41,885 nt of DNA from Bradyrhizobium sp. 1 (GTDB lineage: Bacteria > Pseudomonadota > Alphaproteobacteria > Rhizobiales > Xanthobacteraceae): contig NZ_JADPJH010000011.1 of NCBI RefSeq assembly GCF_023073315.1, positions 613,958-655,842 of the forward strand, in the 5' to 3' direction. Both the position numbers and the translations under genes were made by a program. This document shows positions 1-8,461 of this stretch, one piece after another. A model generated the notes under the pieces. The model searched no databases. It saw only the letters and a list, made by a program, of their open reading frames with translations, and had not been told where the DNA came from. Every line of letters begins with the position of its first letter. The first letter of the stretch is position 1.

Positions 1-18
1 ACGGAGTGCGCAGCCAGA

Positions 19-441
19 CTACTTGCCCACCACCCTGGCCGCTTCCAGCAACCGCTCGCTCGCGCTGGCTGTTGCCAGCACCGTGCCGTCTTCTGCCATC
101 AGCTTCGCCTCGACGAACGCAATGGTCTTGCCGAGCTGCGTCACCTTGGCCTCACCGATGATCGGGCCGGGCTTGGCGGGGTTGAGGAAATTCACGGTCA
201 TGCTGATCGTCGTGGTGTAGAGCCGGCCCTCGCTCATCACCAGCACGGCGGGGCCCATGGTGTCGTCGAGCATGGCCGAGAGCATGCCGCCCTGGATGAA
301 GCCTGCCGGATTGCAGAACTCGGGCTTGCCCTCGAAGCCGAGCCTGATCCAGCCCTCTTCCGGGCGGGCATCGAGCAGGCGCCATCCGAGCAGCTCGGCA
401 CAGGGTGGCCTCTTGAAGTTGTCGAGCGCGGTCTTGACCAT
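19..441 (-). CDS. PaaI-family hotdog-fold thioesterase
   Basis: This 140-residue protein has the single hotdog domain of the PaaI acyl-CoA thioesterase family, which hydrolyses aryl- or acyl-CoA thioesters in the cytoplasm. The family signature is visible as NPAGFIQGG followed by the helix with LDDTMG, whose Asp is the expected catalytic acid. The usual HGG is QGG here, a variant I regard as common in proteobacterial members. The gene lies 67 bp downstream of mutY on the same strand, with a perfect hairpin in between, so co-transcription is uncertain. The substrate cannot be told from sequence. Confidence 0.85.
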   Translation of the reverse strand: MVKTALDNFKRPPCAELLGWRLLDARPEEGWIRLGFEGKPEFCNPAGFIQGGMLSAMLDDTMGPAVLVMSEGRLYTTTISMTVNFLNPAKPGPIIGEAKVTQLGKTIAFVEAKLMAEDGTVLATASASERLLEAARVVGK

Positions 442-476
442 GCGAGCCTCCGTTGCTGCTTAGGGGTAGCGCAAGG

Positions 477-500
477 CTGCTGACAGCTTGGTGTCAGCAG
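477..500 (-). terminator. Perfect 9-bp hairpin between mutY and the thioesterase gene
   Basis: CTGCTGACA at 477-485 pairs perfectly with TGTCAGCAG at 492-500 across a 6-base loop. It lies just past the mutY stop on the minus strand. No T-run follows, so intrinsic termination is only possible, not shown. Confidence 0.4.
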
Positions 501-508
501 GATGGATC

Positions 509-1609
509 CTAGAGATCCAATCCGTGCGCGATGACCTTGCGCATGACGTTGGGCAGCGCTTCATCGGCAAGTGTCGCAATCGGCACCCAGCGCATGCCCG
601 CGGGCGCACGGGTGCGGGCTTCGGCCCTGGCCGTGTAGACCACCAGCTCCAGCGGAAAATGCGTGAAGACGTGGGTGACGACGCCCAATTTGCGCTGCCA
701 GCGCGACAGCCCCTTTAATTCAGGCGCCTGCTGCTTCGCCGTCGCGTCTTCCTGCCCGGCCAGCCAGTTCGAGCCCGGCACTTCCGTCATGCCGCCGAGC
801 AGTCCCTTTTCCGGCCTCGAGCGGACAAGCAGCTCGTCGCCGCGCGTGACGATGAAGGCAGCACCGCGACGCAACGTTCCGCTCTTCTTCGGCGCCTTGC
901 GCGGAAAGGTGTCCTGCGTACCTTGCGCACGCGCGGTGCAATCCTCAATGAACGGGCAGAGCGCGCAGGCAGGCTTCTTCGGCGTGCAGATCGAGGCCCC
1001 CAGATCCATCAGCGCCTGCGCGCTGTCGCCGGCGCGCGCGTTCGCGAGCAACGTTGCCGCCAACTGCTGGATCAGAGGTTTGGCCTGCGGGAGTTCCTCT
1101 TCAACGGCAAAGAGCCGCGACACCACGCGCTCGATATTGCCGTCCACCGGCATCGTATGACGGTCGAAGGCAATCGCGGCAATCGCCGCCGCCGTGTAGG
1201 GCCCGATGCCCGGAAGCGCGCGCAGCCCCTCCTCCGTGTCGGGAAACACACCGCCATGCTCGCGTGTCACGGCGACCGCGCAGGCGTAAAGATTGCGCGC
1301 GCGCGAATAATAGCCGAGCCCGGCCCACATCCGCAGCACATCGTCCTGCGAGGCGCTCCCTAGCGCGGTGACGTCAGGCCAGCGCGCGACGAATTTCTCG
1401 AAGTAAGGACCGACCGCCTTCACCGTGGTCTGCTGGAGCATGATCTCCGACAGCCAGACGCGGTAGGGGTCCGACGCCTCCCCGGGCATCGCGCGCCAGG
1501 GCAGACGGCGGTGATGGCGGTCGTACCATTGCAGAAGTGCGATCGGGCGCGACGAGGTCTCCGCCTGACCGGGTTCCGATTTCGCCTTCAGCGCGGATTT
1601 GGGGCTCAT
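509..1609 (-). CDS. mutY: A/G-specific adenine DNA glycosylase MutY
   Basis: This base-excision repair enzyme removes adenine mispaired with 8-oxoguanine. At 366 residues it has normal MutY length. The N-terminal HhH-GPD domain shows the catalytic Glu in SEIMLQQT (about residue 55), the helix-hairpin-helix LPGIGPYTAAAI (132-143) and the essential Asp of VDGN (156). An iron-sulfur loop follows with Cys at 208, 215, 218 and 224 (C-X6-C-X2-C-X5-C). The C-terminal third is the NUDIX-like domain that recognises 8-oxoG. The gene is divergent from the DUF721/DciA gene, with about 106 bp between their starts. Confidence 0.97.
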   Translation of the reverse strand: MSPKSALKAKSEPGQAETSSRPIALLQWYDRHHRRLPWRAMPGEASDPYRVWLSEIMLQQTTVKAVGPYFEKFVARWPDVTALGSASQDDVLRMWAGLGYYSRARNLYACAVAVTREHGGVFPDTEEGLRALPGIGPYTAAAIAAIAFDRHTMPVDGNIERVVSRLFAVEEELPQAKPLIQQLAATLLANARAGDSAQALMDLGASICTPKKPACALCPFIEDCTARAQGTQDTFPRKAPKKSGTLRRGAAFIVTRGDELLVRSRPEKGLLGGMTEVPGSNWLAGQEDATAKQQAPELKGLSRWQRKLGVVTHVFTHFPLELVVYTARAEARTRAPAGMRWVPIATLADEALPNVMRKVIAHGLDL

Positions 1610-1649
1610 GCTCTCACTGTAGCGGCGTCACGCCGATCTCTCCACGTCA

Positions 1650-1670
1650 TGCCCGCGCTCGTCGCGGGCA
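1650..1670. repeat. Palindromic intergenic hairpin between mutY and the DUF721 gene
   Basis: TGCCCGCG and CGCGGGCA form a perfect 8-bp stem with a 5-base loop in the divergent promoter gap. From memory, similar hairpins recur between genes in Bradyrhizobium; its copy number cannot be counted here. Confidence 0.55.
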
Positions 1671-1715
1671 TCCACGCCTTTCTTCGCGGATCCTCCCGGA
1701 GTGCTATAAGGGCCC

Positions 1716-2213
1716 ATGTCCAAGCTTCCTCCCATCTACAAACCCGGTCCCATCAGCGCAAAACCGCTGTCGCTGCTGCTCAATGACGTCTTTGCCGAGG
1801 CCTATGCCAAGCAGGGATTTGCGGCACGCGAGCTGGTGACACGGTGGGCGCAGATTGCCGGGCCCGAGATCGCGGCGCATGCCGAGCCGCTCAAGATGCA
1901 ATGGCCGCGGCCGGTCGAGGGCCAGCCGCAGGAGCCGGCGACCCTGGTGCTGCGGGTCGAGGGGCCGATGGCGCTGGAGATCCAGCACTCCGCCGACGTG
2001 ATCCTGGAGCGGGTCAACCGCTTCTTCGGCTGGAGCGCGGTCGGCAAGCTCGCCTTCCGCCAAGCCCCCTTGTCACGTCCCCGCCGCCCCGTGCGGCCCG
2101 GCCCGCCGGACCCCAACAGCGTCGCCAAGGTGGCGGAGAGCCTGGGCGACATCGAAGATGAAGAATTGAAGACGGCGCTGGCGCGGCTCGGGGCCGCCAT
2201 CAAGCGAAATTGA
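1716..2213 (+). CDS. DUF721 / DciA-type replicative helicase loader candidate
   Basis: This 165-residue basic protein has a DUF721 domain spanning about residues 12-115: a Trp/Gly element (RWAQIAGPEIAAHAEP) followed by a strand rich in aliphatic residues (LVLRVEGPMALEIQH) and a helix ending in NRFFG. The DUF721 family includes DciA, the ancestral loader or operator of DnaB helicase in bacteria lacking DnaC. That role is inferred from family membership. The tail is Pro/Arg-rich and ends in an acidic helix. It sits between mutY and the dsbA-like gene, an order I recall from other Rhizobiales. Confidence 0.8.
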   Translation: MSKLPPIYKPGPISAKPLSLLLNDVFAEAYAKQGFAARELVTRWAQIAGPEIAAHAEPLKMQWPRPVEGQPQEPATLVLRVEGPMALEIQHSADVILERVNRFFGWSAVGKLAFRQAPLSRPRRPVRPGPPDPNSVAKVAESLGDIEDEELKTALARLGAAIKRN

Positions 2214-2351
2214 GCCTCATTTTGCGGCCAATCTGGGCCCGTGCCTACCGCGCGCCATTGCCTCAAACGACGTTTCAAGCTAGCGACGGGCCACCCGGGC
2301 GGGAACTCGACAAAACCCCTGGGCGAGACCACGCCAATTCGGGAGCCGACC

Positions 2352-3008
2352 TTGATCATCACCCGCCGCGCCTTCAATACGATGCTGTCGCTGACCGGGC
2401 TTGCCGCGCTCGCCGGGCTCTCGCCGCTGCGGTTCATCTCTGACGCCATGGCACAGGCCGCCTCCGAGGTCGCCAAGCCGGTCTCGCTGCCCGACATGGC
2501 GCTCGGCCCCAAGGACGCCGCCGTCACCATCACCGAATTCGCCTCGATGACCTGCCCGCATTGCGCGGCGTTCAACGAGCAGGTGTTCCCCAAGATCAAG
2601 TCGGAATACATCGACACCGGCAAGATCCGTTACATCTTCCGAGAGTTCCCGCTCGACATCAAGGCCGCGGCCGGCTCGATGCTGTCGCGCTGCATCGCAA
2701 ATGGCGACGCGCCGAAATACTTTGCCGTCACCGACATGCTGTTCCGCCAGCAGAGCGACTGGGTGATGAAGAACACCACCGAGACCCTGACGCGGATCGG
2801 CAAGCAGGCCGGCCTCACCCAGCAGCAGGTCGAGGCCTGCCTGAAGGACCAGGCGCTGCTCGACAAGATCGCCGCAGACCAGAAATACGCCAGCGACATT
2901 CTCAAGGTCGATTCCACGCCGACCTTCTTCATCAACGGCGAGAAGATCAAGGGCGAGACCTCGTACGAAGATTTCGTCAAGAAGATCAATTCGCTGCTCA
3001 AGAGCTGA
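2352..3008 (+). CDS. Tat-exported DsbA-family thiol-disulfide oxidoreductase
   Basis: This is a periplasmic thioredoxin-fold protein of the DsbA/DsbG type. I place the start at the TTG at 2352, preceded by GGGAG. The upstream in-frame ATG at 2241 would put 37 unconserved residues ahead of the signal peptide. From this start there are 218 residues: a twin-arginine motif TRRAFNTML, a hydrophobic stretch, and a likely cleavage after AMAQA near residue 36. The active site is CPHC at 68-71. The cis-Pro region is STPTFFING near the C terminus. It follows the DUF721 gene by about 140 bp and precedes smc. Substrates are unknown. Confidence 0.9.
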   Translation: MIITRRAFNTMLSLTGLAALAGLSPLRFISDAMAQAASEVAKPVSLPDMALGPKDAAVTITEFASMTCPHCAAFNEQVFPKIKSEYIDTGKIRYIFREFPLDIKAAAGSMLSRCIANGDAPKYFAVTDMLFRQQSDWVMKNTTETLTRIGKQAGLTQQQVEACLKDQALLDKIAADQKYASDILKVDSTPTFFINGEKIKGETSYEDFVKKINSLLKS

Positions 3009-3225
3009 TTTTCGCGCATCACGCCTGATTCGCATCTCGAAAGCCGTATCTTTCCCGTCATAAATCCCTTGGGAAAAGCGGCTTTCGCCGGTTGCCCTCG
3101 CGACGCACCGCGGCCATTGTCCGACCGCATGAGGCGCCTCGCGCGACTCGCCCGGATAGCGACATTGCCTTCCATGGTATTGTCCCGGCAGGGGGATTCG
3201 CGCCTGCCAACAGAGATGCGTGCTT

Positions 3226-6200
3226 ATGAAAATCACCCGCCTGCGCCTTCACGGCTTCAAGTCCTTCGTTGAGGCCACCGACTTCGTCATCGAGCCCGGC
3301 CTGACCGGCGTGGTCGGACCGAACGGCTGCGGCAAGTCGAATCTCGTCGAGGCGCTGCGCTGGGCGATGGGTGAGACCTCGTACAAATCGCTGCGCGCCG
3401 CCGACATGGACGCGGTGATCTTCGCCGGCTCCGGCAACCGTCCCGCGCGCAACCACGCCGAAGTGACGATGACGATCGACAATACCGATCGCACCGCGCC
3501 TGCGGCAATGAACGACAGCCAGCTGCTCGAAATCTCCCGCCGTATCGAGCGCGAAGCCGGCTCGGTCTATCGCATCAACGGCCGCGACGTGCGCGCCCGC
3601 GACGTGCAGATCCTGTTCGCCGACGCCGCCACCGGCGCGCGTTCGCCGGCCCTCGTCCACCAGGGCAAGATCGGCGAGATCATCCAGGCCAAGCCCGAGC
3701 AGCGCCGCCGCGTGCTGGAAGACGCCGCCGGCGTCGCCGGTCTGCATGCCCGCCGCCACGAAGCCGAGTTGCGGCTGAAAGCGGCCGAAACCAACCTCAC
3801 CCGCGTCGAGGACGTGATCGGCCAGCTCGCAGGGCAAATGGAAGGCCTGAAGAAGCAGGCTCGCCAAGCCGTGCGCTATCGCGAGGTCGCGGCCAAGGTC
3901 CGCAAGGCCGAAGCAACCCTGTTCCATTTGCGCTGGATCGGGGCGCATGCCGACGTCAGCGAGTCTGGCCAGACCCATGATCTCGCGGTGCGCGAGATGG
4001 CCGAGCGCACCCTGCACCAGGCTGAAGCCGCCCGCATCCAGGCGATCCGCGCCGCCGAAATGCCGGCGTTGCGCGATGCGGAAGCCCGCGCCGCCGCAGG
4101 CCTCCAGCGCCTGACCAATGCCCGCGAGCTGCTCGACCGCGAGGAAGAGCGCGCCAAGGAGCGGGTCGCCGAGCTCGAGCGCCGCCTCGCCCAGTTCGAA
4201 GGCGACATCTCCCGCGCCCAGCAGCAGACCATGGACGCCGACGTCGCGCTGCAGCGGCTCGACGCCGAAGATGCCGAGCTGAAGGAAGAGATCAAGTCGC
4301 GCGTCGAGAAGCGCTCCGGCGTCGACGAGCGCGTCGGCGAAGCCGAGGCGGTACTGACCGAAACCGAGCAGCAGTTCGCCGAGCTCACCACCGCGCTCGC
4401 CGACCTCACCGCCAAGCGCAATCAACTCGAAGCCAACGTCCGCACCCACCGCGACAAGCTCGCCCGTCTCGACCAGGAGATTTCGAACGTCGCCGCGGAA
4501 GAGCAGAAGCTCGCCGCCGAGACCGGTGGATTCGGCGATCTCGACGAACTGACCGCGACGGTCGAGACCGCGGAGCAGACACTGGCAGCTTCCGAAGCCG
4601 CGGCGCAGGCAAGCGAAGCCGCGCACGTTGCCGCGCGCCAGACGCTGGAATCCTCGCGCTCGCCGCTCAATGAGGCCGACAAGCGTGTGCAGCGGCTCGA
4701 CACCGAGGCGCGCACGATCTCAAAAATCGTCAACGGCGAGACCAAGAATCTGTGGCCGCCGATCATCGACGGCATCACCGTCGACAAGGGTTTTGAAAAG
4801 GCGATCGGCGCTGCCCTCGGCGACGATCTCGACGCGCCGGTCGATCCCTCGGCGCCGATGCGCTGGACCAATGCCGGCGTCACCGACGGCGATCCGGAGC
4901 TGCCCGAGGGCGCAGTGCCGCTCGCCAACCATGTTCAGGCGCCGGCCGAGCTGACGCGACGCCTGGCCCAGATCGGCGTGGTGCCGCGCGAGCGCGGCGC
5001 CGAGCTGGTCTCGCAGCTCAAGACCGGCCAGCGGCTGGTCTCGCCCGAGGGCGACGTCTGGCGCTGGGACGGCTTTGTCGCCGCGGCTCATGCGCCCACC
5101 GGCGCCGCACGGCGCCTTGCCGAGCGCGCCCGTCTCGTCGACATCGAGAACGAGCTGGAGCAGGCCCGCATCGACGCGCAGATCAAGCGTGCGGCGCTGG
5201 AGAATGCCGAGTCCGAATTGCAGATGGCTGCCAGCACCGAAGGTGCCAGCCGTGAAGCCTGGCGCGCCGCGCAGCGCGAGCTGAATACGACGCGTGAGCG
5301 CCATGCCATGGCCGAGCGCGAGATCAGCCGCCACGCCGCGCGCAAGGCGACGCTGTCGGAAGCGCATAGCCGTCTTGCCGCCGACCGCGCCGAGGCCGAG
5401 GCCGCCTACGAATACGCCGAGGCCGGCATCAGCGAGCTGCCGTCGAGCGAGGACACCGAGACCCGTCTCGCCGCAGTCCGCAGCGACATCGAAGGCCATC
5501 GCCGCTTGGCCGCCCAGGTCCGCGCCGAGGCGCAGGCGCTGGCGCGCGAGGCTGAATTGGCCGATCGCCGCGTCCAGGCGATCCTCGCCGAGCGCACCGA
5601 GTGGCAGAACCGCAAGGAGAGCGCGGCCTCCCATATCGACACCATCCAGACCCGCATCACCGAGGTCGCGATCGAGCGCAGCGATCTCGAAAACGCGCCC
5701 GCCGTGTTTGCCGAGAAGCGCAGCGCGCTGATCACCGAGATCGAATACGCCGAGAACGACCGCCGCACGGCCGCCGACGCGCTCGTCACCGCGGAAACCG
5801 CGATGGCCGAGACCGATCGCGTCGCGAAGCTGACGTTAGAGGCGCTCTCCAGCTCGCGCGAGGCCACCGCCCGCGCCGAGGAACGCATGGAAGGTTCGCG
5901 GCGCCGGCTCGACGACATCGAGCGCGAGATCCGCGACATGCTCGAAGTCGAGCCGCAGGCCGTCGCCGGTCTGGCCGAGATCGAGCCCGGCGCGGAGTTG
6001 CCGCCGCTGCACGACATCGAGGAAGATCTCGAAAAGATGCGCCGCGACCGTGAGCGGCTGGGCGCGGTGAACCTGCGCGCCGAGGAAGAGCTGCGCGAGG
6101 TCGAGACCCAGCACACGAGCCTCGTCACCGAACGCGACGACCTGGTTGAGGCCATCAAGCGGCTGCGGCAGGGTATTCAGAGCCTCAACAAGGAGGCGCG

Positions 6201-6690
6201 CGAGCGGCTGCTGACCTCGTTCGAGATCGTCAACAACCACTTCAAGCGCCTGTTCGTCGAACTGTTCGGCGGCGGCGAGGCGGCGCTGCACCTGATCGAG
6301 AGCGACGATCCGCTCGAAGCTGGCCTGGAGATCATCGCAAAACCCCCAGGCAAGAAGCCGCAGACGCTGTCGCTGCTCTCGGGCGGCGAGCAGGCGCTGA
6401 CCGCGATGGCGCTGATCTTCGCGGTGTTCTTGACCAACCCCTCGCCGATCTGCGTGCTGGACGAAGTCGACGCGCCGCTCGACGACCACAACGTCGAGCG
6501 GTACTGCAACCTGCTGCACGAGATGACCAGCTCGACCGACACGCGCTTCATCATCATCACGCACAACCCGATCACGATGGCGCGGATGAACCGCCTGTTC
6601 GGCGTCACCATGGCCGAGCGCGGCGTGTCGCAGCTGGTGTCGGTGAGCCTGTCAGAGGCGGTGGACATTCTCGACCAGAACGTGGCGTGA
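3226..6690 (+). CDS. smc: Chromosome segregation protein SMC
   Basis: This is the structural maintenance of chromosomes ATPase, the core of the SMC-ScpAB condensin. It has 1154 residues from the ATG at 3226; a GTG at 3220 would add two residues. The N-terminal head has Walker A GPNGCGKSN at 31-39. Long Ala/Glu/Arg-rich coiled coils flank a hinge around residues 500-640. The C-terminal head has the signature LSLLSGGEQALTA and Walker B ICVLDEVDAPLDDHN. Length and domain order are normal. The 210 bp upstream hold no recognised gene. Confidence 0.98.
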   Translation: MKITRLRLHGFKSFVEATDFVIEPGLTGVVGPNGCGKSNLVEALRWAMGETSYKSLRAADMDAVIFAGSGNRPARNHAEVTMTIDNTDRTAPAAMNDSQLLEISRRIEREAGSVYRINGRDVRARDVQILFADAATGARSPALVHQGKIGEIIQAKPEQRRRVLEDAAGVAGLHARRHEAELRLKAAETNLTRVEDVIGQLAGQMEGLKKQARQAVRYREVAAKVRKAEATLFHLRWIGAHADVSESGQTHDLAVREMAERTLHQAEAARIQAIRAAEMPALRDAEARAAAGLQRLTNARELLDREEERAKERVAELERRLAQFEGDISRAQQQTMDADVALQRLDAEDAELKEEIKSRVEKRSGVDERVGEAEAVLTETEQQFAELTTALADLTAKRNQLEANVRTHRDKLARLDQEISNVAAEEQKLAAETGGFGDLDELTATVETAEQTLAASEAAAQASEAAHVAARQTLESSRSPLNEADKRVQRLDTEARTISKIVNGETKNLWPPIIDGITVDKGFEKAIGAALGDDLDAPVDPSAPMRWTNAGVTDGDPELPEGAVPLANHVQAPAELTRRLAQIGVVPRERGAELVSQLKTGQRLVSPEGDVWRWDGFVAAAHAPTGAARRLAERARLVDIENELEQARIDAQIKRAALENAESELQMAASTEGASREAWRAAQRELNTTRERHAMAEREISRHAARKATLSEAHSRLAADRAEAEAAYEYAEAGISELPSSEDTETRLAAVRSDIEGHRRLAAQVRAEAQALAREAELADRRVQAILAERTEWQNRKESAASHIDTIQTRITEVAIERSDLENAPAVFAEKRSALITEIEYAENDRRTAADALVTAETAMAETDRVAKLTLEALSSSREATARAEERMEGSRRRLDDIEREIRDMLEVEPQAVAGLAEIEPGAELPPLHDIEEDLEKMRRDRERLGAVNLRAEEELREVETQHTSLVTERDDLVEAIKRLRQGIQSLNKEARERLLTSFEIVNNHFKRLFVELFGGGEAALHLIESDDPLEAGLEIIAKPPGKKPQTLSLLSGGEQALTAMALIFAVFLTNPSPICVLDEVDAPLDDHNVERYCNLLHEMTSSTDTRFIIITHNPITMARMNRLFGVTMAERGVSQLVSVSLSEAVDILDQNVA

Positions 6691-6698
6691 TATCTCTG

Positions 6699-6740
6699 GC
6701 GTCATTCCGGGCCTCGCGAAGCGCGAACCCGGAATGACGC
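6699..6740. repeat. 13-bp inverted repeat downstream of smc
   Basis: GCGTCATTCCGGG at 6699-6711 is inverted at 6728-6740. The loop contains a smaller CGCG hairpin. It lies 9 bp past the smc stop and directly before the next gene. It may act as a transcript-end hairpin but lacks a T-run. Confidence 0.6.
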
Positions 6741-6750
6741 GAGGTTGTCG

Positions 6751-7728
6751 ATGATCTCCCCCACCCTCCCCTCCGAATTGAAAGCCGCGCTCGACGGCAA
6801 GCTCCAGGGCTTTTCGCGCAGCGACGCTGCACAGCGGTCGCAGAAAATCTCGACCAATTATCGCTCCGGCGGCGGCTCCGGCACGATCAAGTCGGACGCC
6901 GATGCGCTCGCCTACGCGCTGGCGCGCATGCCGGCGACCTACGCCGCCGTCGCCGCGAGCCTGAATGCCCTGACCGAAATCGCACCAGGCTTCGCTCCGG
7001 AAACCCTGCTCGACGTCGGCGCAGGCCCGGGTACCGCGAGCTGGGCCGCTGCGGAGGCGTTTGCGTCGCTGCAGGATTTTACACTGCTCGATGCCAACGC
7101 CACGCTGAGCCGGCTCGCGCTCGAACTGGCCCGCGACAGCACGCGGCTCGCGGATTGCCGCTATTTGCCGGGCGATGCCAACGGTAACCTCGCTGAAGCT
7201 TCGCAAGCCGATCTCGTCGTTGCGAGCTACGTCATCGGCGAGCTCAGCGAGACCGATCAACGCAAGCTCGCAGAGGCGATGTGGGCGAAAGCGCGCCACG
7301 CGCTGATCGTGATCGAGCCCGGCACGCCCGCCGGCACCGCCCGCATCCTCGCGCTGCGCCAGCAATTGATCGCGGCTGGCGCCTTCGTCGCCGCGCCCTG
7401 CCCGCACGAAAAACCCTGCCCGCTCGTAGCGCCCGACTGGTGTCATTTCAGCCAGCGCCTGCCGCGCTCGCAGGCGCACCGCCAGATCAAGGGCGCCGAC
7501 GTGCCGTTCGAGGACGAGCGCTTTATTTACGTCGCGCTCATCCGCACAGCGCCCGCGACCCGCGCCGCGCGTGTGCTGGCGCCGCCGGATGTCGGCAAGG
7601 CAGAGATCGCGGCAAAGCTCTGCACGGAGCAAGACGTCGAACTCGCCAAGGTCGCGCGGCGCGACAAGGCCGCCTATGCGAGCGCCCGGCGCTGGCGCTG
7701 GGGCGATGCCGTCCTGTCCGAAAGTTAA
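6751..7728 (+). CDS. Rsm22/METTL17-like ribosome-associated methyltransferase-fold protein
   Basis: This 325-residue protein (ATG at 6751; an in-frame TTG at 6745 is possible) belongs to the Rsm22 family, which is linked to small ribosomal subunit assembly. The SAM-fold core is seen at LLDVGAGPGTASWAA (about residue 90) and in the strand DLVVASYVIGEL. The C-terminal part has CPHEKPCPL and DWCHFSQR, the cysteines that bind an Fe-S cluster in mitochondrial Rsm22/METTL17. It then ends in a YVALIR strand. Neighbouring genes give no functional clue. The enzyme activity itself is unproven for this family. Confidence 0.85.
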   Translation: MISPTLPSELKAALDGKLQGFSRSDAAQRSQKISTNYRSGGGSGTIKSDADALAYALARMPATYAAVAASLNALTEIAPGFAPETLLDVGAGPGTASWAAAEAFASLQDFTLLDANATLSRLALELARDSTRLADCRYLPGDANGNLAEASQADLVVASYVIGELSETDQRKLAEAMWAKARHALIVIEPGTPAGTARILALRQQLIAAGAFVAAPCPHEKPCPLVAPDWCHFSQRLPRSQAHRQIKGADVPFEDERFIYVALIRTAPATRAARVLAPPDVGKAEIAAKLCTEQDVELAKVARRDKAAYASARRWRWGDAVLSES

Positions 7729-7867
7729 CCTCGTTCCCCGCTTTCGCCTTGAACTCGGATGGCTCTCCATCCGACCAAATCGTACCTCTCCTCTGCGCCG
7801 GGGCTCTCGCTCCCCGCCAATTTGGTCTACCCTAGCGCCCGCCTTCTTCCCCCTTCAGGAGTTCTCC

Positions 7868-8428
7868 ATGTCGACCGGCTGGATCGTCCTCGGCGTTATC
7901 GTCGTCCTCGTGTTCCTGGCGTTCAGCGCCTACAACCGCCTGGTGGCGCTGGGCCAGCGCGTCGGCCAGGCCTTTGCCGATATCGACGTGCAGCTCAAGC
8001 AGCGCCACGATTTGGTCCCGAACCTGGTCGAGACGGTGAAGGGCTATGCCTCGCATGAGCGCGGCACGCTCGACGAGGTCGTCAAGGCGCGCAACTCAGC
8101 GATATCGGCGCAGGGACCGGCGCAGGTGTCTGCCGCCGAGAACCAGCTCTCCGGCGCACTCGGCCGGCTGATCGCATTGTCGGAAGCCTATCCGGACCTC
8201 AAGGCCAACACCAACTTCCAGCAGCTCGCCAGCGAACTCTCCGACCTCGAGAACAAGATCGCGGCGAGCCGCCGTTTCTTCAACAGCGCGGTCCAGGAAT
8301 ACAACACCGGCATCCAGCAGATGCCGGCAGCCCTGTTCGCCGGCATGTTCGGCTTCACCAGGAAGGACTTCTTCGATCTCGGCGCCAGCCGCACCGAGGT
8401 CGAGGCCGCGCCTCAGGTGAAGTTCTGA
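7868..8428 (+). CDS. LemA family membrane-anchored protein
   Basis: This 186-residue protein starts at the ATG at 7868, preceded by AGGAG at 7857-7861. A single N-terminal transmembrane segment (WIVLGVIVVLVFLAF) leads into the LemA helical domain with its hallmark YNRLVALGQRVGQAFADIDV and the LKQRHDLVPNLV segment. The C terminus has the conserved RRFFNSAVQEYNT and FGF elements. The M48 protease gene follows after 33 bp, so the two are probably one operon. LemA/M48 pairs are frequent in bacteria. The molecular role of LemA is not established. Confidence 0.93.
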   Translation: MSTGWIVLGVIVVLVFLAFSAYNRLVALGQRVGQAFADIDVQLKQRHDLVPNLVETVKGYASHERGTLDEVVKARNSAISAQGPAQVSAAENQLSGALGRLIALSEAYPDLKANTNFQQLASELSDLENKIAASRRFFNSAVQEYNTGIQQMPAALFAGMFGFTRKDFFDLGASRTEVEAAPQVKF

Positions 8429-8461
8429 AGTTGAGCCGATAGGCCGGCAGGGCAACGCGTC

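Noticed and set aside
3058..4626. Long minus-strand open frame of 522 codons
   Set aside because: It runs antisense through smc. High GC and coiled-coil codons keep the opposite frame open, and the translation is Leu/Gly-rich with no family pattern.
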